From contig CAMYLV010000013.1 of the NCBI GenBank assembly GCA_947259495.1, positions 1 to 64,000 on the forward strand: 64,000 nt of DNA, written 5' to 3'. A model generated the notes under the pieces. That model ran no database searches, was not told the origin of the DNA, and saw nothing but the letters and a program-made list of their open reading frames with translations. This DNA comes from an uncultured Desulfobacterales bacterium (GTDB taxonomy: Bacteria > Desulfobacterota > Desulfobacteria > Desulfobacterales > JAHEIW01). The translations under genes and the position numbers were made by a program. This document shows, in pieces, positions 9,169 through 18,746 of the stretch (positions are counted from its first letter, which is position 1; each line of letters begins with the position of its first letter).

Positions 9169-11001
9169 TCATGCTTTCTGCTGACGGCCCTCAGTCGATT
9201 GCGATGCGGTTTCGCCCATCAGGATCTCCAGTTCCGTTCCTTCAATTTTTTCTTTTTCCAGGAGCAACTGAGCGCCTTTGTCGAGAACATCTCTTCGTTG
9301 TTCAAGAATTTCCCGCGTCTTTGCATACTGAGTATTGATAATCTCCCGGACCTCATTGTCGATCAGCTCGGCGGTAGCCTCGCTGTATTCGGCCGCACCT
9401 TCCATGGGGATATTCAGAAACTGATTTCTTTTTTCCCTGGCAAAATAGACCTGGCCGACTTTTGCGCTCATGCCGTATTCTTTGACCATGCTGCGGGCAA
9501 TGTCGGTGGCGCGCGCCAGATCGTTGTGGGCGCCGGTGGAAATGTCTTCGAATACGATTTCTTCAGCCGCCCGCCCGCCCAGCAGGGTGGCGATCTTGTT
9601 GAGCAATTCGGTTTTGGTCATCAAAAAGCGATCTTCGGTCGGGGTTTGCAGGGTGTATCCAAGCGCGGCGATCCCGCGCGGGATGATCGATATTTTCTGG
9701 ACCGGATCGGCACCGGGCAAAGACAATGCCACAATGGCATGGCCCATTTCGTGATAGGCCACAATTTTTTTCTCTTTTGGATTTATCAGACGATTTTTCT
9801 TCTCAAGTCCCGCTATTACCCGCTCAACCGCCTCTTCGAATTCGGCCATGCCGGCCTTTTTCTTTTTGCGACGGACCGCCAGCAGGGCGGCCTCGTTGAC
9901 CAGGTTGGCCAGATCGGCCCCGACCATGCCCGGTGTCATGCCGGCCAGGACTGATAGATCGACATCTTTGGAAACTTTGATGTTTTTCAAATGCACCTTT
10001 AAAATTTCTTCGCGCCCTTTTTTATCCGGCCGATCCACCAGAATGTTGCGATCAAAACGCCCCGGCCGCAGCAACGCCGGATCCAGTATTTCGGGTCGGT
10101 TGGTGGCCGCCAGCAAAATCACACCCACGTTGGGGTCAAAACCGTCCATTTCGACCAAGAGCTGGTTGAGGGTCTGCTCGCGCTCATCGTGGCCGCCCAC
10201 CGTGCCGAAGCCACGCGCCTTGCCGAGCGCATCGAGTTCATCGATGAATATGATACAGGGAGCCTTTTGCTTGGCCTGTTCAAAAAGATCCCTGACGCGG
10301 GCCGCGCCCAGCCCGACAAACATCTCCACAAATTCCGATCCGCTCATGCTGAAAAAAGGCACACCGCTTTCACCGGCAACCGCCTTGGCCAGCATTGTTT
10401 TGCCAGTTCCCGGCGGACCCACCAGCAAAATGCCCTTGGGGATTTGACCGCCGATCTCGGTGAATTTGCCCGGCTCCGACAGAAATTCAACGACTTCCAT
10501 CAGCTCCTGCTTGGCTTCGTCCACGCCGGCCACATCCTCAAAATTCACATCGATGTCTTCCTGCACGTAAATTTTGGCTTTGTTTTTACCCAGGCTCATA
10601 AAACCGGGCTGCTGACCGGCCATGCGCTTCATCAGAAAAAACCAGAGGCCGAAAAACAAAACCACCGGCACAATCCATGAAAGCAGAGTCGGAAGAAATT
10701 GCGATTCGATTTCACCTTTAAAATTGACGCTATATTGCTCCAGAAGATTGGATGTGTCCGGGTCCACTCTTACCGTTTTGAACAGCTGTTCTTTTCCGGC
10801 GGCATCATCTTTGATCTTGCCCTGGATCTGGTTAGCACTGATGGCAACCTCGATAACTTTATTTTCCTTCAACAATTTTAAGAATTCGCTGTACGGGATT
10901 GTTTTTATCGCGAACATGGTGGTGAGATAATTTTGTAAAATCAAAACAACCCAGATCCCCAACAGCACATACCAGATGGAAAATTTCTGTCGCTTTTCCA
11001 T
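9169..11001 (-). CDS. ftsH: ATP-dependent zinc metalloprotease FtsH
   Basis: 610 residues, full length. Two N-terminal membrane helices (about 9-31 and 105-124) flank a small periplasmic domain. The AAA+ module has Walker A GPPGTGKT (195-202), Walker [10 protein letters not shown] (about 250) and the second region of homology with LLRPGRFDR. The peptidase M41 zinc site is HEMGH (417-421), with HEMGH instead of the commoner HEAGH, and the third ligand Asp lies in [11 protein letters not shown] strong ribosome site (GGAGGGAG) precedes ATG. It degrades misfolded membrane proteins and short-lived regulators. The gene follows mgtE by 29 bp on the same strand, so they are probably co-transcribed. 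This may be a second, island-type FtsH rather than the housekeeping copy. Confidence 0.95.
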   Translation of the reverse strand: MEKRQKFSIWYVLLGIWVVLILQNYLTTMFAIKTIPYSEFLKLLKENKVIEVAISANQIQGKIKDDAAGKEQLFKTVRVDPDTSNLLEQYSVNFKGEIESQFLPTLLSWIVPVVLFFGLWFFLMKRMAGQQPGFMSLGKNKAKIYVQEDIDVNFEDVAGVDEAKQELMEVVEFLSEPGKFTEIGGQIPKGILLVGPPGTGKTMLAKAVAGESGVPFFSMSGSEFVEMFVGLGAARVRDLFEQAKQKAPCIIFIDELDALGKARGFGTVGGHDEREQTLNQLLVEMDGFDPNVGVILLAATNRPEILDPALLRPGRFDRNILVDRPDKKGREEILKVHLKNIKVSKDVDLSVLAGMTPGMVGADLANLVNEAALLAVRRKKKKAGMAEFEEAVERVIAGLEKKNRLINPKEKKIVAYHEMGHAIVALSLPGADPVQKISIIPRGIAALGYTLQTPTEDRFLMTKTELLNKIATLLGGRAAEEIVFEDISTGAHNDLARATDIARSMVKEYGMSAKVGQVYFAREKRNQFLNIPMEGAAEYSEATAELIDNEVREIINTQYAKTREILEQRRDVLDKGAQLLLEKEKIEGTELEILMGETASQSTEGRQQKA

Positions 11002-11030
11002 GATTCTCCCTCCTTACCATATCGTAAAAG

Positions 11031-12404
11031 CTATCCGGATAATTTGGGCAGCAGGAACGACGCAAAACTCAAGACAAAGAAAAATCCGCACATGTCGGTA
11101 ATGGTCGTCAATAGCGGTCCGGATGCCAGGGCCGGATCGGTGTGCAGGCCCCTTAAAATAAGTGGAACCAGGCCCCCAAAACTCACCGCCACCAAAGTAT
11201 TGGCGGCTAGAGACACCCCCACCACCAGCCCGAGATAAGGATTGCCTTTCCACAACAACGCCGCCCCACCGAGCAGACATCCCAGCGCGATGCCGTTGAC
11301 AATGCCGATTGCGGATTCTTTACTCAGAACCCGCCATATTTCACGCGGTCGCACCAGCCCCAGCGTCAACTCGCGTATGCTGACGGCCACGGCCTGATTT
11401 CCCGAGCAACCGCTCATGTCCGAAATAATCGGTAAGAACACGGCCAGCACGATCGCTCTTTCAAGGGTATCCTGATACAAAGCAATAACGCTGGCAGCAA
11501 TAATATTCAATACAATATTGATGCTCAGCCAGGATAGGCGCCTCGAGGATCGTTTGAACAGCGACATGGTCCTGAATTCTTCGCCTCCAACGATACCGGC
11601 AAATTTTAAAAACATCTGGTTGTTGCGCTTATTGGCCGCCTCCCGCACCAAAGCGCTGCGGACAATGCCGACCAATTTGCCCTCCTTGTCGGTGACCGGT
11701 ACACCCAGGAAGGAATACTGCCGGAAAAAATCCCTTAACTCCTGAAAGGACGCATCAACATCGACCTTCAATAGTTTTTTTATCATGATTTCGCTGATCA
11801 GCCTGTCTTTTGGGGACAGCAAAAGATCTCGCAACCGCAAAACACCGAGGAGCTTTCCCGTGTCGGAAACCACATAAACATATTGAACGTCAAAATCTGA
11901 GTATTTTTCACTGTGCCGCTGAAAATCGTCCAGCACATCTTTTACCTGCTGTTTGCCGGTGTAGGAGAGAAAGTCAGTTATCATCAAACCGCCGGCTGTA
12001 TTCTCGGGATACCGCATCAATTGCCGAATTTGTCGGGCACGAACAGCCCCCATGTCCTGTAAGATGGACTCGGCATTATCTTCTTTGAGTTTCTGCAACA
12101 CATCGGCCTGGCGGTCGCTGCGCATCTCTTCGATGATCGAAACGGCCTGGACATGCGGAATCTGCTCGACAATGTTGGGACCGCCTACATCCGAAATTTT
12201 TGAAATCAGACCGGCTGATTTTTCGTAGCCGATGATTTCGAGCAGACGGGTCCGGTCTTCTTTATCCAATCTGGAAAAGGCGCGGGCCAGATCGACGGTC
12301 GACAGATTTTCCATGAATACATCCAGTTTGGGTCTGTCATTTTGATGAATTAACGTTTCAAGGGTCGTCCGATTGTCCTGTTTTTCTTCAGCTACGACTT
12401 CCAT
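11031..12404 (-). CDS. mgtE: Magnesium transporter MgtE
   Basis: 457 residues with the MgtE order: an N-terminal helical superhelix (about 15-130; EEMRSDRQADVLQ is typical), two CBS domains (about 135-260), a connecting plug helix, and five C-terminal membrane helices (about 285-455) with the conserved PIISDMSGCSGNQA segment. The soluble domains sense cytosolic Mg2+ and close the channel when it is high. A GAAGGGG ribosome site precedes ATG. It lies just upstream of ftsH on the same strand. Confidence 0.95.
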   Translation of the reverse strand: MEVVAEEKQDNRTTLETLIHQNDRPKLDVFMENLSTVDLARAFSRLDKEDRTRLLEIIGYEKSAGLISKISDVGGPNIVEQIPHVQAVSIIEEMRSDRQADVLQKLKEDNAESILQDMGAVRARQIRQLMRYPENTAGGLMITDFLSYTGKQQVKDVLDDFQRHSEKYSDFDVQYVYVVSDTGKLLGVLRLRDLLLSPKDRLISEIMIKKLLKVDVDASFQELRDFFRQYSFLGVPVTDKEGKLVGIVRSALVREAANKRNNQMFLKFAGIVGGEEFRTMSLFKRSSRRLSWLSINIVLNIIAASVIALYQDTLERAIVLAVFLPIISDMSGCSGNQAVAVSIRELTLGLVRPREIWRVLSKESAIGIVNGIALGCLLGGAALLWKGNPYLGLVVGVSLAANTLVAVSFGGLVPLILRGLHTDPALASGPLLTTITDMCGFFFVLSFASFLLPKLSG

Positions 12405-12485
12405 ATTTGGTCCCCTTCAATTGAAGCATTTCTAAAGCAAAGACCTTTTCTGATTATATCTGCAAAGGATACTGAAAGGTCTGTG

Positions 12486-13430
12486 CTAATCCGTCGGAAA
12501 ATATTGCAGGTTGACGGCGAAAAAAAGTGATACGGAAATAAAGCAGGAAATTGCCGGTGTCAGAAACCAGCCGATCAGTATGTTCAATAACGTTCGTCGG
12601 CTGACGGTATTAATGCCTTTGACAATGCCCACGCCCAGAACGGCTCCAATCACTGCCTGGGAGGTTGAGACCGGAACGCCCACAAAAGTGAAGAAATGGA
12701 CCGTAAAGGCTTCGGCCAGCACGACAACAAGCGCGGAGAATGGGTCCAGACGCACCAGTTTTCTGCCGACCGTCTCCATCACTGGTCGACTGAATGTTAA
12801 TATGCCCAGAGCGATGCTCAACCCGCCGATAAGGGTCGCCGAAAACACACTGATCTGGCCGGCTCCCACAAACACCGCGGTGACGTTGGCAACGTTGTTG
12901 GCCCCCAGGGCATAAGCCGCATAGGAGCCCGCCACGATTAAAAAGATACGAATCAGGATGTCGGTCCGGAAGAGATCGATATTCAACCGGTTGAATACAG
13001 CTGAAAGGAGCTTGCAAACGATGACAGCAATTATCAAACCGCCAACCGGCGTGCCAATCCAACAGGCGACGACCTTGCTCAATCCGGTTAGATCCAGTTG
13101 CCGATTTAAAAATCCAATGCCTAAAAGCGCACCGACAACGGCCTGGGATGTTGAGACCGGAAGCCCCAACAGCGTCATGAGCGTCACGGTAAGGGCTGCC
13201 GCAACCGATGCCACCGTGGCCTTTTTTATGCTCAATTGGGTCAAGCCCTGCAAGGTGTCGATTCCGGCCTGGCCTTCCAAAATTGAACCCAGCAAAACAA
13301 AAATCGAGGCTAAAACCGCAGCGGTCCAGAACCTGACCATTTTGGAAGCCACCGCCGAACCAAATGCATTGCCCGCATCGTTGGCGCCCAGCGACCACCC
13401 CAAAAATATTCCACCCAGAAGCGATAGCAT
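12486..13430 (-). CDS. Inorganic phosphate transporter, PiT family
   Basis: 314 residues and about ten helices, short for the family but typical of many bacterial PiT proteins. Both signature repeats are present: WSLGANDAGNAFGSAVA near the N-terminus and YALGANNVANVTAVFVGAG in the second half. These PHO4 signatures carry the residues that bind metal phosphate and the driving cation. The ATG overlaps the stop of the upstream DUF47 gene (TAATG), so translation is coupled. DUF47 proteins commonly accompany and control low-affinity PiT transporters. Confidence 0.92.
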   Translation of the reverse strand: MLSLLGGIFLGWSLGANDAGNAFGSAVASKMVRFWTAAVLASIFVLLGSILEGQAGIDTLQGLTQLSIKKATVASVAAALTVTLMTLLGLPVSTSQAVVGALLGIGFLNRQLDLTGLSKVVACWIGTPVGGLIIAVIVCKLLSAVFNRLNIDLFRTDILIRIFLIVAGSYAAYALGANNVANVTAVFVGAGQISVFSATLIGGLSIALGILTFSRPVMETVGRKLVRLDPFSALVVVLAEAFTVHFFTFVGVPVSTSQAVIGAVLGVGIVKGINTVSRRTLLNILIGWFLTPAISCFISVSLFFAVNLQYFPTD

Positions 13431-14080
13431 TAGAACCGCCGTTTAATGGTCATGATGTTGACCCGTTTGGAAACCCGGTCGACCTGGTCCGATATTTCGC
13501 CCAAAACGATAACCAGCTCTTTGAGCTGGAATTTGACAAACGGTTCCAGCGCTGAATCAAAAAGTTTGGTGATCATTCGACGTTCGATATGGTCACAGTG
13601 GCTTTCATTTTGATCGATGGTCGACAGCAAGGCCCTGACCCCGGATTTTTTCTTGATCATGACATCGATTTGCTTGACCATCAGGTCGCAGCTTTCCATG
13701 GAAACCCGGATGAGCTCCTGGATGTCGAGAACCAGAAAATCGGGAAAAGTAATTTTTCCCGTTCGTATCATGTTTAAGATCTGTTCGAAAAATCGCGGAA
13801 TCGCATCAACTCTTTCCAGCAGATCCATAATGTCCTCGCGGGATTCGGGGATCAGCGCCCGACTGTACATCAACTCATTGATTTCATCCCGCAGGTCATC
13901 GGCTCTGGATTCATACTTGTGGGCCTGATCCATGAGAAAACAAAAATCGTCACTGACACCCGCTTTCAGACAGATATTCATGGCCTTGACAAAGTGGTTT
14001 TGAATCTTGCCGATATTTTCCAGGTAACTGTAAATCAGCGATTCGAGCTGACGCTCTTTTTTGAAAAAAAATTCCAGCAT
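13430..14080 (-). CDS. DUF47 (PhoU-like) family protein, PiT partner
   Basis: 216 residues, entirely alpha-helical, related to PhoU (TIGR00153/DUF47). Charged stretches such as HKYESRADDLRDEINELMY and NESHCDHIERRMITKLFD carry the E-x3-D-type metal-binding pattern of PhoU-like four-helix bundles. It is cytosolic and is inferred to regulate the adjacent PiT transporter, with which it is translationally coupled through a TAATG overlap. Ribosome site CCGGAG. Confidence 0.9.
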   Translation of the reverse strand: MLEFFFKKERQLESLIYSYLENIGKIQNHFVKAMNICLKAGVSDDFCFLMDQAHKYESRADDLRDEINELMYSRALIPESREDIMDLLERVDAIPRFFEQILNMIRTGKITFPDFLVLDIQELIRVSMESCDLMVKQIDVMIKKKSGVRALLSTIDQNESHCDHIERRMITKLFDSALEPFVKFQLKELVIVLGEISDQVDRVSKRVNIMTIKRRF

Positions 14081-14133
14081 GACAGACTCCGGTTACATGG
14101 GTTTTTCAAAAATGGAACAGGACACCAGATAGA

Positions 14134-14562
14134 CTACTTTCCGTCAGCAAAAAATTGTCTGACTTTAGCGGCAATCTGCCGTTCGGTCATTTTATCTGAC
14201 GGCTCCACTGTAATTTTTTTTAACGTGAACTCCCTGGATTTTTGCAATTCTTTCTTTAATTCGGTCTTGGCTTCACCGGGGCCAAAAATCAAGATTTTAT
14301 TGGCATCTTGAATTCTTCGAATAATTTCTTGAAAGTACTGGCGCAGCTGTCGTTTGATCCGTTCTTCCTGTTTGCCGTCGACGGAAACCTGCTGAGGCCC
14401 ATAGGGCGTCTTACCGGTACGGGATCCGCCGGACAATCTGACTTTGCGTTCGATATCAGACTGGATTCGCTCGACGAATTCCCCTAGATCGTTAATGGAC
14501 ACCACAATTGCCTGGCGACGGTCCAGCCAGAGACCTGCATCATTTCTGCGATACGCTTTCAT
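14134..14562 (-). CDS. eRF1-like / BaeRF-family small protein (probable)
   Basis: 142 residues. The segment ILIFGPGEAKTELKKEL is characteristic of the third domain of archaeal/eukaryal release factor 1 and its bacterial relatives (BaeRF, host-attachment-like proteins); IVVSINDLGEFVERIQSDIE fits the N-terminal part. These bacterial proteins are thought to act at the ribosome in stress, but their function is largely inferred. A good ribosome site (GGAGAAACGC) precedes ATG. It lies between the DUF47/PiT pair and two hsp20 genes on the same strand, consistent with a stress role. Confidence 0.55.
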   Translation of the reverse strand: MKAYRRNDAGLWLDRRQAIVVSINDLGEFVERIQSDIERKVRLSGGSRTGKTPYGPQQVSVDGKQEERIKRQLRQYFQEIIRRIQDANKILIFGPGEAKTELKKELQKSREFTLKKITVEPSDKMTERQIAAKVRQFFADGK

Positions 14563-14889
14563 TGCGTTTCTCCATTTTGTTCATTTTAAACGACTAGAAA
14601 CAAAGGTTTCTTTCAACAGGCAATTGGCTCATCATACGAATTAGCGCGGGCTACGCCCAGGCAGAAGAGAATAGCCTGATTAAGGAGCTCTTATCAAAGG
14701 CAGAGTCGAGAGATAGCCTTTGTTACGAATTTGAGCTGAAATGACAATGCGCCACCACCCGTTATTTGCGCGGGTTAGGTTCAAAATTTAGAATAGATTT
14801 GCCGGGATACGGTTTCACCGCATCCCGGCTGTGTAGCTGCCACATGTCTTCATTAAGGCGCACAAGAAAATTTCCTTCAGGTCAGACGT
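14563..14889. other. Intergenic, no gene seen
   Basis: No convincing coding frame was found between the second hsp20 gene and the eRF1-like gene. The only clear structure is an inverted repeat given separately (14801-14829). The rest includes a short GC-rich stretch around 14,640 and nothing else recognisable. Confidence 0.5.
14801..14829 (-). terminator. Probable terminator hairpin after the hsp20 pair
   Basis: GCCGGGAT and ATCCCGGC form an 8-bp stem with an inner CGG/CCG pair, 61 nt after the stop of the second hsp20 gene on the minus strand. On that strand it is followed by AAATCTATTCTAAATTTT, a moderate rather than ideal U-tract. Confidence 0.45.
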
Positions 14890-15300
14890 TTATCCGGCTT
14901 TGACGGTGATCTTCCTCGGTGTCGCTTTTTCAACTTTTGGCAGATGTAATCGCAATACCCCGTCGTTTAACTGGGCATCAATCTTATTCTGATCAATGAG
15001 CTCCGACAGGGTGAACTGCCGATAGTAGGTACCGACCTCGTATTCGATCAGAAGGTCTTCCTCATCGGGTCCTTCGAAAGGCTTGACTTCTCCGACCAGC
15101 GTTAGGACGTCGTCGCTAAGGTCGATGGTCAGATGCTCTGTCTTCACCCCCGGAAGGTCGGCAAGCAGGGTAAGTTCTTTTTCGGTTTCAAAAATATCCA
15201 CCGCCGGTGTAAAGACTTTGCCCGGCTTAGTTTGTTCCGCAGGCGGCGCTGCTTCCATTTTCTCTTTCGCCTGCAGCTCTTTGGTTGCGGTCTCAGTCAT
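14890..15300 (-). CDS. Small heat shock protein, Hsp20/alpha-crystallin family
   Basis: 136 residues. A Lys/Glu/Ala-rich N-terminal arm is followed by an alpha-crystallin domain (about 30-125) with FTPAVDIFETEKELTL at its start and the family motif DGVLRLHLPK. It binds unfolded proteins as an ATP-independent holdase. The ribosome site AGGAGG is strong. It lies 39 bp downstream of a second hsp20 gene, so the two are an operon; paralogous pairs often form mixed oligomers. Confidence 0.92.
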   Translation of the reverse strand: MTETATKELQAKEKMEAAPPAEQTKPGKVFTPAVDIFETEKELTLLADLPGVKTEHLTIDLSDDVLTLVGEVKPFEGPDEEDLLIEYEVGTYYRQFTLSELIDQNKIDAQLNDGVLRLHLPKVEKATPRKITVKAG

Positions 15301-15339
15301 AATATTTTCCTCCTTTGAAATTGAAGCGGATATTCAATT

Positions 15340-15795
15340 TTATTTCACCGTTATTTGTTTGGGCTTTGCCGCTTCAGCTTTCGGAATGGTGACCGTTAAG
15401 ACGCCGTCCACCAGTCCGGCTTCAACTTGGTCAACCTCAATGTCGCCCGGTAAAGCAATGATGCGATTAAAACTGCCGGCTCCGCGCTCTCTTCGGTGGT
15501 AATTTGCGTCATCGCCCTTGAAGGAGATCTTGCGTTCGCCGGATAGGATCAGATTTCGGCCGGTTGCTGAGATGTTTAATCCTTCGGCTTTCAGCCCGGG
15601 CAATTCGGCCCTGACAAAATAATTGTCTTTATTTTCGGTTAGATTAATTAATGGAAATACACCGGCGGTCTCCGGACGATAGGCTCTTCCCAGCACATGA
15701 TGAAACATCCGGTCCATGTCACGCCGCGTGCGTTCAAGGTCTTCAAACGCACTTCTCCAGCCAACAGTTGGTATATTAAATCTTCTGACAATCAT
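15340..15795 (-). CDS. Small heat shock protein, Hsp20/alpha-crystallin family
   Basis: 151 residues. The N-terminal arm (RDMDRMFHHVLG) and alpha-crystallin domain (about 45-150) are typical of class-A bacterial Hsp20: LINLTENKDNYFVRAELPG opens the domain, RRERGAGSFNRIIALP is the central conserved block, and VDGVLTVTIPKAE is the A-x-x-x-G-V-L motif. The C-terminal I-x-I/V element is short (KQITVK). AGGAGA precedes ATG. It is the first gene of the hsp20 pair. Confidence 0.93.
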   Translation of the reverse strand: MIVRRFNIPTVGWRSAFEDLERTRRDMDRMFHHVLGRAYRPETAGVFPLINLTENKDNYFVRAELPGLKAEGLNISATGRNLILSGERKISFKGDDANYHRRERGAGSFNRIIALPGDIEVDQVEAGLVDGVLTVTIPKAEAAKPKQITVK

Positions 15796-16155
15796 AATTT
15801 TAATCTCCTTTCTTTTCTTCGCCTAAATAAAGAAATTGAAACGAATCATATCGGTTATAAAACCGGATCGGCCTTATCAACAATAGCAACGGTCGTACCA
15901 AAATATAACTTGTTGGAATAACTTGAAAAATTATGAGGGGGCATCAAGATGCGAACCGGTGTGACCGGTTTCGGTAATAAATTAGGTGTGAAGTGATCGC
16001 GATAAAACCGATCATTTACATAATGGCTTGAAATCAATACAAAAAAAACAAGACTTGGCAGTTCCTATTTTTCTTTTTACGGAATCTTTACTTCTTATTT
16101 GGACGATCGAATTATCAGGTGCCAATTCGTTCACATTTTATCATTTCAAATTTAA

Positions 16156-16184
16156 ATAATCGGCAATTTTAAAATTGGTTCAAG
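16156..16184 (-). promoter_or_regulatory. Possible heat-shock (sigma-32-like) promoter for the hsp20 pair
   Basis: On the minus strand CTTGAA and CCGATTAT are separated by 15 nt, close to the sigma-32 consensus CTTGAA - CCCCATnT. It lies about 360 bp upstream of the first hsp20 gene, a long leader, so this is tentative. Confidence 0.25.
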
Positions 16185-16212
16185 TCTCGTGTCCCAGAGA
16201 TAACTTACAATA

Positions 16213-16292
16213 GCCTTTCGGATGTGAATCGCTGTCGCTCAGATGTCGCAGCGGTTAGCGCTGCGAGACGGGCATGTTATTTTCTGAAAGGC
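16213..16292. repeat. Nested inverted repeats, possible structured RNA element
   Basis: GCCTTTC (16213-16219) pairs perfectly with GAAAGGC (16286-16292). Between them lies a perfect 8-bp hairpin, TCGCAGCG-GTTAG-CGCTGCGA (16246-16266). This region has no coding frame and lies between glgP and the hsp20 genes. Function unknown. Confidence 0.45.
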
Positions 16293-16328
16293 GATATGCG
16301 CATGATCCGCCCGAAAGCAGCGTCGTGA

Positions 16329-16401
16329 CCCGATATTTGGGATGTTGGGCACCCAAGTATTGGATCCCACCCAAGGCGTGGGTCTAATCCCAAATATCGG
16401 G
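16329..16401. repeat. Large imperfect cruciform: 15-bp perfect inverted repeat enclosing two hairpins
   Basis: CCCGATATTTGGGAT (16329-16343) and ATCCCAAATATCGGG (16387-16401) are perfect complements. The 43-nt interior holds two more inverted repeats, TTGG-GCAC-CCAA and CCCAC-CCAAGGC-GTGGG. If transcribed it folds as a three-way junction. It lies 86 bp downstream of the glgP stop, so it may end or stabilise the glgP transcript, or be a small mobile palindromic unit. No T-tract follows it on either strand. Confidence 0.7.
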
Positions 16402-16486
16402 GCACCGGCACCCTAAAGATCCATAGCGCCTTACAGGAAATGACATGACCGGCTCTAATTTTATAAGTTATTTCTGGGACGGCACA

Positions 16487-18622
16487 CTAGATGCTTTTTA
16501 ATGCTTTTTTATAAAACTTTTCAACGTACGCCTTAACCATCCGGCGGGCCGAGAATTTGGCGGCATTGCTCTTTATGGACGCTTTCATTATTTTCACCCA
16601 GTCAGCGGGGATTCCCTCTTCGGCAACATTGTAATACAGCGGTATAATTTCTTCTTCCAAAAGGCGATAAATCTCGGTGGCATCCGCCTGATCGCGATTG
16701 TCGTCTGTTTCTCGATGATCTACGGCCCAGCCGTTTTTGCCGTCGTAGCCCTCCATCCACCAGCCGTCCATGATGCTCAGCTGCGGCACCCCGTTGAGTG
16801 CCGCCTTCATGCCGCTGGTGCCGCTGGCCTCCATCGGTGGAATGGGGTTGTTCAGCCACACGTCCACCCCATGAACCAGATACTGGGCCAACTGCTCTCC
16901 GTAATCTTCGACAAATGCAATGCGGCCCCCCATGTCAGGATCGCGGCCGGCATTGAAAATACGCTGCAGGACGCGCTTTCCGGGATCGTCGGCCGGATGC
17001 GCTTTACCTGCGAATATGATCTGTATGGGCCGCCAGCGATCATTGAGAAGTGTTTTCAGGCGTTCAAGATCATAAAAAATCAAGTCCGCACGTTTATAGG
17101 TCGCAAAACGGCGCGCGAATCCGAGGGTCAGCACCGCAGGATCCAGCAGTGTTCCGCCGGCCAGTACAACAGATGAGTTGGAGCGGTCTATGGCCCAGCG
17201 CAGACGGGATCTTTCCCGGATGGCATCAATCAACTTGATTTTCAACCAGTAATGGGTTTGCCAGAGCTCCGCATCGGGTATCTTTTCCACCAACTCCCAG
17301 ATGACAGGATTGTCGTGATCCGCCATCCAGCCGGACACCAGATATTTATCATAAAGAAGCTTCATCTTCGGTTCAATCCAGGTCGGAACGTGGACACCAT
17401 TGGTCACATGATCGATCGAAATCTGTTCGGCGGGCAGATCCTGCCAGAGGCTTTGCCATACTTTGCGTGATACTTCGCCGTGCTTCTTGCTGACCCCATT
17501 GCGGTAGTTGGAGAGTCTCAAGGCCAGGGCGGTCATGTTAAAGCCGGCTTCCGGTTGTTGCGGATGAATTCCGAGTTTCAGAAAGGCATCGTGGTCCAGC
17601 CCCAAAGCCGGCCAGTAAGTGTGAAAATATTTCTCCATCAGGTGAAACGGAAACACATCGTGGCCGGCAGGCACCGGTGTATGGGTCGTAAAAACAGACG
17701 TATTGCGCACCCAATCCAGGGCCTTTTGGAAGTCCATTCCCTGGTCAACCCGGTCCCGCAGCTGTTCAAGCAAAGCAAAGGCAGCATGTCCTTCATTCAA
17801 ATGCAGGACAAAGCGTTTGATCCCCAGGACCTCCAATATTTCGGCACCGCCGATGCCCAGGACGATCTCCTGGCGCAGGCGTTGCTCCAGATCGCCGGTG
17901 TAAAGTCGCGCGGATATCCCGCGATTCCACGGGTCGTTGATTTCAATATCGGTGTCCATCAGATAAAAGGGCACCCGTCCCACAGTCACTTTCCAAACCG
18001 CCACATGGATGGCCGGATCCATCAGAGGAATTCTGACAATCAGCTGGTTTTCATCTGCGCCCCAAACTCTTTGAATGGGAGCTGCATCCCGATCGAGCGT
18101 TTCGGTAATATTTTCCTGCCAGCCGTCTTCCCGAATGGTCTGGTGCAGATATCCCTGCGGATACATAAAGCCCACCGCCACCAGAGGTATGTTCAAATCA
18201 CTGCATTCTTTGAGGTGATCTCCGGCTAAAAACCCCAATCCGCCGGCATAAAACGGCAGCGATCGATGAAGGCCGTATTCGGCTGAAAAATAGGCAATCG
18301 CAGAATCCCCCGAATCCGGCTGATCAGACAAAAGCGGGCATCCCTTCGTTTCCATATATTGTTTAAACTCTGACATCACCACGTCATAATTTCGCAAATA
18401 ATGCTCGTCGGCGACGGCCCGCTCGAAAATTTCCCGGGGCAGCTCTTTAAGCATTTTATCGGGATTGTAAACGCTTTCCTTCCAGGCCTGCCGGTCCAGC
18501 GTCTTAAACAGCATGCGGGCAGCCGGATTCCAGCTCCACCACAGGTTTTCTGCCAGCTCACCCAGCCCGCTTACCCGCTGAGGCAGGTTTGGAAAGATAT
18601 TCTGCTGAATGTCCATATCCAC
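16487..18622 (-). CDS. glgP: Alpha-glucan (glycogen/maltodextrin) phosphorylase, GT35
   Basis: 711 residues, the shorter type of bacterial alpha-glucan phosphorylase (TIGR02094-like). The N-terminus (LGELAENLWWSWNPAARMLF) is the DUF3417-type start, and the core has AYFSAEYGLHRSLPFYAGGL and HLNEGHAAF. The pyridoxal-phosphate lysine lies in EASGTSGMKAALNG (K about 606). It releases glucose-1-phosphate from alpha-1,4-glucans in the cytosol. The ribosome site is AAGGAAGG. It is followed by an inverted-repeat region and preceded by korB on the same strand, linking storage glucan breakdown to 2-oxoacid oxidation by position only. Confidence 0.93.
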   Translation of the reverse strand: MDMDIQQNIFPNLPQRVSGLGELAENLWWSWNPAARMLFKTLDRQAWKESVYNPDKMLKELPREIFERAVADEHYLRNYDVVMSEFKQYMETKGCPLLSDQPDSGDSAIAYFSAEYGLHRSLPFYAGGLGFLAGDHLKECSDLNIPLVAVGFMYPQGYLHQTIREDGWQENITETLDRDAAPIQRVWGADENQLIVRIPLMDPAIHVAVWKVTVGRVPFYLMDTDIEINDPWNRGISARLYTGDLEQRLRQEIVLGIGGAEILEVLGIKRFVLHLNEGHAAFALLEQLRDRVDQGMDFQKALDWVRNTSVFTTHTPVPAGHDVFPFHLMEKYFHTYWPALGLDHDAFLKLGIHPQQPEAGFNMTALALRLSNYRNGVSKKHGEVSRKVWQSLWQDLPAEQISIDHVTNGVHVPTWIEPKMKLLYDKYLVSGWMADHDNPVIWELVEKIPDAELWQTHYWLKIKLIDAIRERSRLRWAIDRSNSSVVLAGGTLLDPAVLTLGFARRFATYKRADLIFYDLERLKTLLNDRWRPIQIIFAGKAHPADDPGKRVLQRIFNAGRDPDMGGRIAFVEDYGEQLAQYLVHGVDVWLNNPIPPMEASGTSGMKAALNGVPQLSIMDGWWMEGYDGKNGWAVDHRETDDNRDQADATEIYRLLEEEIIPLYYNVAEEGIPADWVKIMKASIKSNAAKFSARRMVKAYVEKFYKKALKSI

Positions 18623-18746
18623 CTTCCTTGGCTTACTGCTAAAATTTATTTTTCAGCCGTTCAAACTGTCTGGCTGCCATTCTAATGCAATCTTTCTTTT
18701 TTTATGACGAGGATGATCCTTTTGGAACGCAACGGTGTTAAAAAAG

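Noticed and set aside
16246-16266. tRNA-like hairpin
   Set aside because: No CCA end, T-loop or anticodon arm arrangement could be built around it.
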